Assembly (NCBI GenBank): GCA_963730225.1
Contig: CAVSQX010000001.1
Span: forward strand, 744,001 to 808,000
Reading direction: 5' to 3'
Source: CAVSQX01 sp963730225
Lineage (GTDB): Bacteria; Planctomycetota; Phycisphaerae; Tepidisphaerales; Tepidisphaeraceae
DNA: 64,000 nucleotides
Part shown: piece by piece, positions 10,096-18,486 of the stretch
Layout of the letters: every line of letters starts with the position of its first letter
Numbering within the stretch: position 1 is the first letter of the stretch
Notes under the pieces: model-generated
Told to the model about the DNA's origin: nothing
The model's database searches: none
Seen by the model: only the letters and a program-made list of their open reading frames with translations
Translations under genes and position numbers: made by a program

Positions 10096-10880
10096 AAGCT
10101 TCGCTATTTGGTCTTTGTTTGTTCGCAGCGACCGCGGCCGTCTCGGCTTGCGCCTGCGCCGATTCACCCACCACTGCCCCGACGGATTCGCAGACCATCC
10201 GCGTCGCCATTTATGATGACAACGGTGCTCCCGACAAAGGCGCCGCCAACGTGCAGCATTGCCTGGCGGCCGCCGCTTCACCGCACTATCAGATTCAGCG
10301 CGTTCTTGGGCAGGATATTCGAGACGGGGCGCTCGATCATTTCGATGTCGCCGTCTTCCCCGGCGGCAGCGGATCGGGCCAGGCCAAATCCCTCCAGGAC
10401 GCCGGCCGCGACAAAACTCAACAGTTCGTCGCCAAAGGCGGCGGATATCTGGGCATCTGCGGCGGAGCGTATCTGGGAACCAGCTTCTATCCCTGGTCGC
10501 TGCATATTCTCAATGCCAAAGTCGTCGATCGAGAGCACTGGAACCGCGGCGAGGGAACCGTGAAGCTGCTGTTGACGCCACTGGGCGAGAAGTTTTTCGA
10601 TGAGGAGAAAGATTCAGTTGATTGCATCTACCATCAGGGCCCTTTGCTTTCGCCCGACGACAAGCCCGAGCTTCCGGCGTACGAACCGCTGGCCACGTTC
10701 GGCACCGAAGTCGCGCTCAACGGCGCTCCGCACGGCGTGATGATCGGCACCACGGCATTGGCCCGCGGCTCCTACCAAAAAGGCCGCGTCATTCTCATAA
10801 GTCCGCATCCAGAACGTAGCGCCGGTCTGGACGGGTGGGTTCGTCGAGCGGTGGATTGGCTAGGTTCGCCTTCTCGGTAG
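10092..10880 (+). CDS. BPL_N / class I glutamine amidotransferase-like domain protein, putative lipoprotein
   Basis: 262 residues. The N-terminus is a signal peptide with a plausible lipobox (V17-S18-A19-C20), so the protein is probably exported and may be lipidated. The mature part has the flavodoxin-like amidotransferase fold: FDVAVFPGGSGSGQ, then a nucleophile-elbow-like GYLGICGGAYLG with Cys123, as in proteins annotated 'BPL-N domain' or ThuA-like. A late ISPHPE motif supplies the candidate His/Glu. The role is unknown; the family includes biotin-protein-ligase N-terminal domains and stand-alone exported copies. The GTG start overlaps the previous stop by 4 nt, implying translational coupling to the giant beta-helix gene. 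Its last 86 nt overlap, tail to tail, the end of the minus-strand symporter. Confidence 0.75.
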   Translation: MKASLFGLCLFAATAAVSACACADSPTTAPTDSQTIRVAIYDDNGAPDKGAANVQHCLAAAASPHYQIQRVLGQDIRDGALDHFDVAVFPGGSGSGQAKSLQDAGRDKTQQFVAKGGGYLGICGGAYLGTSFYPWSLHILNAKVVDREHWNRGEGTVKLLLTPLGEKFFDEEKDSVDCIYHQGPLLSPDDKPELPAYEPLATFGTEVALNGAPHGVMIGTTALARGSYQKGRVILISPHPERSAGLDGWVRRAVDWLGSPSR

Positions 10881-12163
10881 CCTCGGTCACCGGGGTTTCG
10901 ATTCGGTGCCGGCCTTCCAGAAGACAGGCGACGCTGGTGTCGCCCAGCACATTGATCGTGGTTCGGCACCGATCCAGGAACCAATCCACGGGCAAGAGCA
11001 GCACGATGGTGGACGTCGGCAGATTCACGGCTTTGAAAATCAGCGTCATGGTGACTAGTCCCGCTTCGGGGATGCCGGCCATTCCGATCGAGGCGACCAC
11101 GCCGGTGACCACCACCATGAACTGCTGAACCAGCGACAGGTGCATGCCCATCATCTGCGCGATGAAGAGCGTGCTCATCGCCTGGTAGAGGGCGGTGCCG
11201 TCGTGGTTGAAATTTCCGCCGACCAACACGCCCAGGCTGGCGGTTTCCGGTCGCAGGCCGACATTTTTGGTCATGCACTCATACGTCAGCGGCATCGTGG
11301 CGGCGGAGCTGTCGGTGGAAAATGCCATCACCAGGGCATCGCGCAGCGCCGCGCAGCAACTGAAACGGGCGAACCCAGGAAAGCAGGCGCAGACGAATCA
11401 TGTAGTAGCACGATTGCAACAGCAGCGCGATGAGCACGGCCGCCACGAATCGGGCCAGTGATTTGAAGGGGGCGAATCCCTCGGTCGTGGTGATGAAGGC
11501 GACCTTGCACATCACGGCCAGGGGAACCAGCTCCAGCACCCAATACAGAACCGTCACGATCAGATCAAACCCGATCGAAACAGCGTGGAGAACGGCTTCG
11601 CGTTTTTCATTCGCCAGTCGGCGCGCGGCCAGACCGAAGGTGAGCGCAAGAATGATCACGCCGATGGCGTTGTTGGTCACCATCGGAGCCAGCAGGCTTT
11701 CGGGAACACTGTTGAGAAATTCGGTCAGCGGATCGACTTTGCTCAGCTCGAGTTGTTCGCTGGGCAATTGCCCGGCGATTCCCGGATGCAGCACGTTGGC
11801 GACCAGAAGCCCGATGCAGATGGCGACGGTGGTGTTGAGCAGCAGCAGATAAATCAGCCGGCCGGCGGTGCGGCCTTTGATTTGGGTTGTCAGAAGGGAC
11901 CGCGCCACGGCGACAAGGATCAGCGCCGGCGCCAGCGCTCCCAAAACCCGCAACGTCAGCCGGGCCACTTCGGAAAATCCGCGGGTGACCACCAACAGCC
12001 AGCGCGGGGAAAGGTCTTGGCCGCGCCAATGTCGCCCCAGGAACAATCCCAGAGCGACGCCCAGAACCAGCCCGATCGTGATGCGGATAAACAACGGCGT
12101 GCGGAACCATCGGCCCAACGGCCCGCCGATCGTCACCACATGCTGCGGGGCTTCCTCATGCAT
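10795..12163 (-). CDS. Dicarboxylate/amino acid:cation symporter (DAACS family), one frameshift
   Basis: Two overlapping reading frames (12163 to about 11345, then about 11345 to 10795) together give a protein of about 455 residues, close to the normal size for this family. The N-terminal part has RTPLFIRITIGLVLG and several hydrophobic membrane helices. The C-terminal part starts with the family signature FSTDSSAATMPLT, followed by NHDGTALY and DRCRTTINVLGD, the conserved GltP/DctA cation and substrate-binding segments. One extra base near 11341-11350 breaks the frame. It lies 3 nt after the upstream gamma-glutamyltransferase, so it is the last gene of that operon; import of glutamate released by the transferases is an inference. 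The product should be an inner-membrane Na+ or H+ coupled transporter. Confidence 0.85.
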
Positions 12164-12166
12164 GAT

Positions 12167-13846
12167 TCACCAGCCCTGCGCTTTTCCCGGCAATCTCGGT
12201 TCGCTGGCTCCGACCAGCGTGCCGTCGCTCTGCCGCAAAATCGCCGCCGCCGCTCCGGCGGGAGAGGCCACGTCCAGCCGATGGCCCATCTTCTGCAGAT
12301 CGTCCAGCACCGGCTGTCCAAACGTTTTTTCAATCCACAGCGTATCCGGCGACCACTGATGATGAAACCGCGGCCGCTGCATCGCCGTTCCCAGATCATC
12401 GTGCAGATCGATCACATCGCTCAGCACCAGCACCACCTGCGTGATGATCTTGGGCCCCCCCGCCGCTCCGACGGTCATCATCGGCTGCCCATCTTTCAGC
12501 ACGATCGTCGGGCTCATGCTCGACAGCGGCCGCTTCCCCGGCCCCGGCGCGTTCGCCTCGCCGCCGATCAGATGAAACGCATTGGGCACTCCCGGCTGAA
12601 TCGAAAAATCGTCCATCTGATTGTTCATCAGGATACCGGTCCCGGGGATGATCACCTTCGATCCGAACGCCGTGTTCAACGTCGCCGTAATCGCCACCCA
12701 ATTGCCCGCCTCATCCGCGGCGGCGATGTGCGTCGTGTGCTCGCCGAAAAAATCTTCCTCCGCATTCGGCGGTGTGCCGTGCTCCACCGATGTGGATGCC
12801 TTGTCCAACGGAATCTTTTTGGCCAATTCCGCCAGATAATCCGCATCGACTAACCCGCGCGGCACATGCACGAAATCCGGATCGCCCAGCCAGAACGCTC
12901 TATCCGCAAACGCCAGCTTCATCGCTTCGGCTATCACGTGCACGCGCATCGCCGGATTCTGTTTTTCCAACGAGGCGATGTCGAAGTGATTCAGAATTCC
13001 CAGAATCTGCGCGACATGTACCCCGCCGCTGCTGGGCGGAGGAAAACCGACGATGGTGTATCCGCGGTACGGCGTTTCCACCGGCTCGCGCAGCTTCATC
13101 TGATAACCCGCAAAATCCGCGGCGGTGAGAATTCCGCCGTCGGTTTTCATCCACCGCTCGACGTCGGCCGCGAACGGGCCGCGATAAAACCAATCGATTC
13201 CGTCCCGGGCGATCGCCCGATAGCTCGCCGCCAGGTCCGGCTGCTTAAGAATTTCCCCTTGGTGATAAACCGATCCATCCTGCTTGAGCAAAACAGCGCG
13301 CGTCGCGGGGAATTGCGAAATGAGCCTGGCTGTTGCCGCAAGTTTGGCGGCATAGATGCGATCGATCGGAAATCCGCCTTCGGCGATATCGGCCGCCGGC
13401 TGGAGCAACTGGGAGAGTTTCTCCCTGCCAAAATGCTCGATCGCGTATTGGTAAACCGCCAGCGAACCCGGCACCCCGCTGGCCAGCGCGCCGTTTTGCG
13501 ACAGATTCGTATCACCTCGACCGTCTCGAATAAACATCTGCGAAGTCGCCCCCGCCGGGGCCATCTCGCGGCCGTCCAGCGCGAGGCAGCGACCGTCGGC
13601 CAGTCGAATCAGCATGAAGCATCCGCCGCCGATTCCGCTGTCGTGGCCGTCGACGACCCCCAGCGTCAGCGCGGTGGCCACTGCTGCGTCGATCGCATTT
13701 CCGCCGTTTTTCAGCACCGCCACGCCGGCGTCGGTGGCGATCGGCTGCACGCTGACAACCATCCCATGGCGGCCATCAGCCACGTTGGCGCGCACCACCG
13801 CCACCAGCAACAGCACGGCGGCGAAGCTGAGCGGTCGGCTACTCAT
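12167..13846 (-). CDS. ggt: Gamma-glutamyltransferase (second of the pair)
   Basis: 559 residues, intact. It starts with a signal sequence (MSSRPLSFAAVLLLVAVV), so it is probably periplasmic. The family motifs are clear: LKNGGNAIDAAVATALTLGV, GIGGGCFMLI, GVPGSLAVY, the autoprocessing and nucleophile site EHTTHIAA with Thr371, GTGILMNNQMDDFS, PLSSMSPTI and GAAGGPKIITQ. The enzyme self-cleaves before the Thr and hydrolyses or transpeptidates gamma-glutamyl bonds of glutathione and related peptides. The ATG overlaps the stop of the upstream paralogue by one base (TAATG), so the start is well supported even though the frame stays open further upstream. The symporter gene follows after 3 nt. Confidence 0.93.
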   Translation of the reverse strand: MSSRPLSFAAVLLLVAVVRANVADGRHGMVVSVQPIATDAGVAVLKNGGNAIDAAVATALTLGVVDGHDSGIGGGCFMLIRLADGRCLALDGREMAPAGATSQMFIRDGRGDTNLSQNGALASGVPGSLAVYQYAIEHFGREKLSQLLQPAADIAEGGFPIDRIYAAKLAATARLISQFPATRAVLLKQDGSVYHQGEILKQPDLAASYRAIARDGIDWFYRGPFAADVERWMKTDGGILTAADFAGYQMKLREPVETPYRGYTIVGFPPPSSGGVHVAQILGILNHFDIASLEKQNPAMRVHVIAEAMKLAFADRAFWLGDPDFVHVPRGLVDADYLAELAKKIPLDKASTSVEHGTPPNAEEDFFGEHTTHIAAADEAGNWVAITATLNTAFGSKVIIPGTGILMNNQMDDFSIQPGVPNAFHLIGGEANAPGPGKRPLSSMSPTIVLKDGQPMMTVGAAGGPKIITQVVLVLSDVIDLHDDLGTAMQRPRFHHQWSPDTLWIEKTFGQPVLDDLQKMGHRLDVASPAGAAAAILRQSDGTLVGASEPRLPGKAQGW

Positions 13847-15538
13847 TAATCGCCGACGGCGTCGGAAGTTCGTCGCTGATCGGCCACACCGGTCACGTTG
13901 CCGTCCTTGAACAGCACCGCGTTCACGCAACCAAAATAAAAATCCTGCTCGTCGTGCCGATGCACGTTCCATCCCATCGATTTTAGCTGCTCGTCCAGCC
14001 CCGGCGGGTTGCTCGATTCCAGGTCGACATGGTTGGCCGAATCCGGATGCAGGGTCGATTCGATGTGAAACCGCGGCGCTCGGATCGCCTCTTCCAGCGG
14101 GCGGTCGAAATCCAGCACGTCCAGCGAAACCTGAAGAACCGCCGTCGGAATTCGCTGCCCCGCCGGCGATCCGATCGCCAGCAGCGGACGATCGTGCTGG
14201 AAGAAAATCGTCGGCGACATCGTGCTCCGCGGCCATTTCCCGCCGGCGATATAATTCGGCGAGGTTTCGGTCATCACCGCGAAATTCCCGATGTCTGCGT
14301 TGAGCAAAAATCCCGTCCCCGGCGCTGCCACTTCCGCGCCGAAATGCAACCCCAGCGATTGCGTGCAGCACACGATATCGCCGCGGCGATCGACGATGAT
14401 CAGATGCGTCGTGTCCGCCTGCTCCCCGTCGTCGTTGGCCGGCTCGAGCTGGATCATCCCCGCCTTGTGATTCCGAGCGGTTGGATTCTTCGGATCGGCA
14501 TCGCGCGCCCGCTCCGCCAGCGCATCAATGCTCTGCGGCGACAGCAGATGCTCCACCTTCTCCATCGCATCCGGCGTGTCGGCGACGTTTCGCGCAATCT
14601 CCGGATACACCTGCTGCATCACTCGGCTGATCTGATCGATGTATTTTGCGTTTCGTGGTGAGGCGTCGTGCCAATCCATCTGCGCCGAAGCATCGAGCGC
14701 GGCCAGCAAAGTCGCGCCGCCGGTCAGTGGCGGCGGGCTGCTGTAGACGGTGAAATCACGGAAATGCGTTTTCACCGGGTCGCTGACTCGCACATGATAA
14801 TTTCGCAGATCATCCAACGTGAGCCACCCGCCGGCTGCCTGCGCCGCATCGACCAGTTTCTGCGCGATCGGCCCCCGATAAATCGCATCGGGTCCGACGC
14901 TCGCCAGCAAACGCAGCGTGTGGGCCAGATCGGGATTTTTCAGCTTGGCGCCGCTGGGCAGTGGATGTCCGCCGGGCGCGTAGATGCGGGCCGCAACCGG
15001 ATCGATTTTCGGATTGAACTGCCCCAGCATCGCCGCCGCCGCGGGGCTGAGTTCGAATCCTTTCTCCGCCAGATCCGCCGCCGGCGTCACCAACTGCGGC
15101 CACGGTTTGGCGCCCCATCGCTGCTGCGCTTCGGCCAGCAACGCCGCCAGGCCCGGTGTGCAGACGCTCTTCCATCCGCGCTCGCGCCTGCGCCGGCGGC
15201 AGCGACTTCAGCTGCGCCACATCCACCTTCAACGGAGCCGCATCGAGCGCGACCATACACGAGACCGAATTGCTCGCCGCATCGTAGTACAGCAGCACCG
15301 CCTTTCCGCCCAGGCCCGAATTCCCCGGCTCGGTGACGTTGAGCGTCAGCGAAACCGTGACGAAAGCGTCGATCGCGTTTCCCCCGTCTTTCAGCACGTC
15401 CATTCCAAGTTGGCTTGCCAGCGGGTGCCCGGCGATCACCACCTCGCGCTGGGCCTGCACCATTTCGTCGGCACGCAGCGGTGCAACCGCTGCCAAAATG
15501 ATTCCCAGCAAAACGATAAAACGACAATGCCCACACAT
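13846..15538 (-). CDS. Gamma-glutamyltransferase family protein (first of the pair), one frameshift
   Basis: The N-terminal frame (15538 to about 15153) gives a signal peptide and LKDGGNAIDAFVTVSLTLNV plus a GNSGLGGKAVL segment. The C-terminal frame (to 13846) gives ADTTHLIIVD with the candidate nucleophile Thr, GTGFLLNADIGNFAVM, PRSTMSPTI and GSPAGQRIPTAV. Removing one C from the CCC run at 15152-15154 (a G on the coding strand) joins them into a 563-residue protein, almost the same length as its neighbour. The sequence is clearly diverged from the second copy; SPAG replaces the usual SPGG/AAGG glycine pair, so substrate preference may differ. First gene of the operon transferase-transferase-symporter. 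Confidence 0.85.
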
Positions 15539-15717
15539 GAGGTGAACAACAGCGTATCCGCTCCAGCCGGCCAGTTACAGCGCTTACAACTGCCGCCAAA
15601 GTTTGCTGCCGATTTCCTGCATTTCGCTTGACGGGAACAAGGCGATGCTGAGAAAATGCCTTGAGTGGGACCATTTCGGCGGCCGATTCGGCTGCGATCT
15701 AGGGAAAAGGTGCATTG

Positions 15718-18480
15718 ATGGAATTTGCCAGGTCTGTTTCGGCCCAGCGCCGCGCGCTTTCGTATTTTGCTTTGGCGTCGGCTGTTTCCGCCGGACTTGC
15801 CTCCGTGGCCAAGGCACAGCTTTCCGAAGATTTCTTCACCGGCACCGGCCAAACCTTCAATGCCACATCGAACTGGACACCTTCGCTGCCCAAGGGAACA
15901 GCCTTGGGCGACGTGAACGCCATCCCGCAAACCAGCGGCGTCAACAAGGTGTTGGGCATCTATTCCACCACCCCACCAACAGGCGACGCCTATGTCATCG
16001 GTGCCGTCGAATTCGACACGGGACTGATCACAGCCACCGACCCGATCGACTTCGACGCCAGCACGGTCACCACCAACACGACGCCGCAATCCCTCGCGCT
16101 TCAAGGCGGCAACACCGTCCCCACCGGCAACACCTCTTTGAACGACCTGATCACCATCACCAGCCAGGTGAAGGGCGTGGTTTATTTCCGCGGCCTCAAC
16201 GGCGGCGGCAACAGCACGGGCACCGCCGGCCTGACCGTCTCCGTCCCGCTGATCGGCGGAAATTTTGACATCGCCACCCCCGCCACCATGGAAATCGGCG
16301 ACGATGCTTACCTCGCCACCGCATCCGGCACGCCCACCGCTCCGCTCGTTCTCGACGGTGGTGGAACGCTGCTTCTGAACAATTCCGATCCGAATTTCAC
16401 CTCCGGACTCGTCGTCGATTCCAGCACGCTAAACGTCGGCAACCTGGGAGCCCTGGGCCCCAGCACCGGCAGCACGACGACGCTGAACACCGCTGCTTTC
16501 AATTTCAGCGGCGGCACTTCCACCGGCGCGGCGGCCGGACATGCCTTCGGCCTGAGCGCCGGCGCCAGCAGCTTCGCCGTCACCAACGCCGGCGTCGCCC
16601 TGGCCATCGAGGGCATCATCAGCGGCTCCGCAACCAGCGTGCTCAACAACACCGGCCCGGGCACACTGCTGCTTCAAGGCGCTAACACTTTCGGCGGCGG
16701 TGTGAACATCACCGCCGGTGTGCTTGGCATCAACGACGGCACGAATCTCGGCCCCGCTCCATCGTCTCTGGCGACCGACATCACCATCAACGGCGGCACA
16801 CTGCTGTTCAATCAATCGATCACCACCACGCCGCTCAGCGCCAACCGCGGAATTGTGCTTGGCCCCGCCGGCAGCGCCGGTTCCGGCGAGATGGATGTCG
16901 CCTTCGGCAACACCGTCATCGTCGCCAGTCCGATCGCCGACAACACCGGCGGCGCAGGCTCTCTGGTGGTCGCCAGCGACACCCCCGGCTTCGCCGCCAC
17001 CGGCGCCGCCGCCGGAATCGGCACCGCTCCGGGCACGCTCGTCCTCACCAGCGCCAATTCCTACAGCGGAACCACTTCCATCAACAGCGGAACTCTTCAA
17101 ATCGACGACGGCGGCAGCACCGCCACCCTCGGCGGCGGCGCGGTCACCATCGCCACGGGAGCCACCCTGGCCTTCGATCGCAGCGACACTTCCTACACCG
17201 TCGCCAACTCCATCGGCGGGCAGGGTAATCTCACCCAGATGGGAACCGGCACAACCACGCTCTCCGCCGCCAACACCTACAGCGGCGATACCACCATCTC
17301 CGCCGGCACGCTGGAAATCGCCCCGACCGGCAACGTCGCCAGCGGTAACATCACTGTCGCCGCATCGGCAAATCTAATCGTGGATTCCGGCGGCTCCGTC
17401 AGCCCCAGCGTGAACTTCACCGTCAACGGCTCCTACACCGAAAACAATTCCTTCCGCGAAATCAGCACGCTCAACGGCTCGGGCTCGGTCTTCCTTGCCG
17501 GGACCACGCTCAGCATCGACAACGGCGGAACTTTCTCCGGCGTCATCTCCGACGACGCCCCCGCCAGCCTCAATGTCGCCGGCGGAACCCTCACCCTTTC
17601 CGGCGTCAACACCTACACCGGCGTGACCGATGTACGTGTCGGCGGCGATCTGATCATTACCGGAACTGGATCGCTTTCGGGCGCGACCAACATTTACGTC
17701 CCCCCGCCAAACATTCTGGATAGCCAACCGGTCCGCCCCTACCTGTTGGCCAGCGCAAACCTGGAATTCCAGGCCAATCCCTCCACCGGTTTTCTGCCGC
17801 GGCCCATCGCCTCGCTCAATTTGAACTCGAACGGATTCGTCACCGTCGATGCGCCGTCCGCTTCCGCCAACCGCACGGTGCTTGTGGTCTCCGCGCTGAA
17901 TTTTGCCGGCTCAAGCGCTGGCTGGCAGGGCATGCTCGATCTGAACGCCAACGACATGATCGTCCACAACGGCAATCTCGCCAACATCACCAGCCAAATC
18001 GCCGAAGCTATCAACGGCGGCATCGCCGGCATCAGAACCTCGGCCGCCACCGCCACCACCACCTTGGGTGTCGAACTGAACGCCGATTCCAACGGCAATC
18101 CGCTGTTTTCCACTTTCGACGGCCAAAGCGTCAGCAACACCGACGTGCTGGTGAAGTACACTTATTTCGGCGATGCCAATCTCGACGGCGTCGTCAACGG
18201 CTCGGATTACACTCTCATCGACAACGGCTTCAACAACCAGCTTACCGGCTGGCAAAACGGCGACTTCAATTACGATGGGGTGGTGAACGGCGACGACTAC
18301 ACGCTGATCGACAACGGCTTCAATAACCAGGGAGCCTCGCTGGCAGCCGATCCGCAAGCGATGATCGCCGCCGACACCGCTCAGATTGCCGCTGGATCTT
18401 CGGCCACCGCCGTCCCCGAGCCGGCGCTGGGCTTGATGCTTCTTTCCGCCGCCACGCTGATGGTGCGTCGTCGACGCTGA
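15718..18480 (+). CDS. Autotransporter-repeat surface protein with dockerin-like cassette and PEP-CTERM tail
   Basis: 920 residues, intact. The ATG at 15718 follows AGGGAAAAGG by 7 nt; a TTG codon just before it is less likely. A signal peptide ends near ASVAKA. The body carries several autotransporter-associated beta-strand repeats of type GTTTLSAANTYSGDTTISAGTL. The C-terminal cassette (DMIVHNGN region plus two dockerin-like loops) is shared with other proteins of the window. The very end is AVPEPALGLMLLSAATLMVRRRR: a PEP motif, a hydrophobic helix and a basic cluster, the PEP-CTERM sorting signal processed by exosortase in known systems. Probably exported and surface-displayed; function otherwise unknown. 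It converges on the next gene with a 6-nt gap. Confidence 0.85.
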   Translation: MEFARSVSAQRRALSYFALASAVSAGLASVAKAQLSEDFFTGTGQTFNATSNWTPSLPKGTALGDVNAIPQTSGVNKVLGIYSTTPPTGDAYVIGAVEFDTGLITATDPIDFDASTVTTNTTPQSLALQGGNTVPTGNTSLNDLITITSQVKGVVYFRGLNGGGNSTGTAGLTVSVPLIGGNFDIATPATMEIGDDAYLATASGTPTAPLVLDGGGTLLLNNSDPNFTSGLVVDSSTLNVGNLGALGPSTGSTTTLNTAAFNFSGGTSTGAAAGHAFGLSAGASSFAVTNAGVALAIEGIISGSATSVLNNTGPGTLLLQGANTFGGGVNITAGVLGINDGTNLGPAPSSLATDITINGGTLLFNQSITTTPLSANRGIVLGPAGSAGSGEMDVAFGNTVIVASPIADNTGGAGSLVVASDTPGFAATGAAAGIGTAPGTLVLTSANSYSGTTSINSGTLQIDDGGSTATLGGGAVTIATGATLAFDRSDTSYTVANSIGGQGNLTQMGTGTTTLSAANTYSGDTTISAGTLEIAPTGNVASGNITVAASANLIVDSGGSVSPSVNFTVNGSYTENNSFREISTLNGSGSVFLAGTTLSIDNGGTFSGVISDDAPASLNVAGGTLTLSGVNTYTGVTDVRVGGDLIITGTGSLSGATNIYVPPPNILDSQPVRPYLLASANLEFQANPSTGFLPRPIASLNLNSNGFVTVDAPSASANRTVLVVSALNFAGSSAGWQGMLDLNANDMIVHNGNLANITSQIAEAINGGIAGIRTSAATATTTLGVELNADSNGNPLFSTFDGQSVSNTDVLVKYTYFGDANLDGVVNGSDYTLIDNGFNNQLTGWQNGDFNYDGVVNGDDYTLIDNGFNNQGASLAADPQAMIAADTAQIAAGSSATAVPEPALGLMLLSAATLMVRRRR
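18169..18352 (+). repeat. Dockerin-like double calcium-loop cassette, copy 2
   Basis: Same coding block as at 9721-9906, with both loops ending in DNGFNN. Confidence 0.85.
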
Positions 18481-18486
18481 TTGGCC

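Noticed and set aside
11585..12853. Plus-strand open frame of 422 codons
   Set aside because: Overlaps both the symporter and a transferase antisense; translation is Arg/Gln/His-rich noise.
13847..14371. Long N-terminal extension of the second gamma-glutamyltransferase
   Set aside because: The extension is in another frame of the upstream transferase gene; a signal peptide follows the ATG at 13846, which overlaps the upstream stop.
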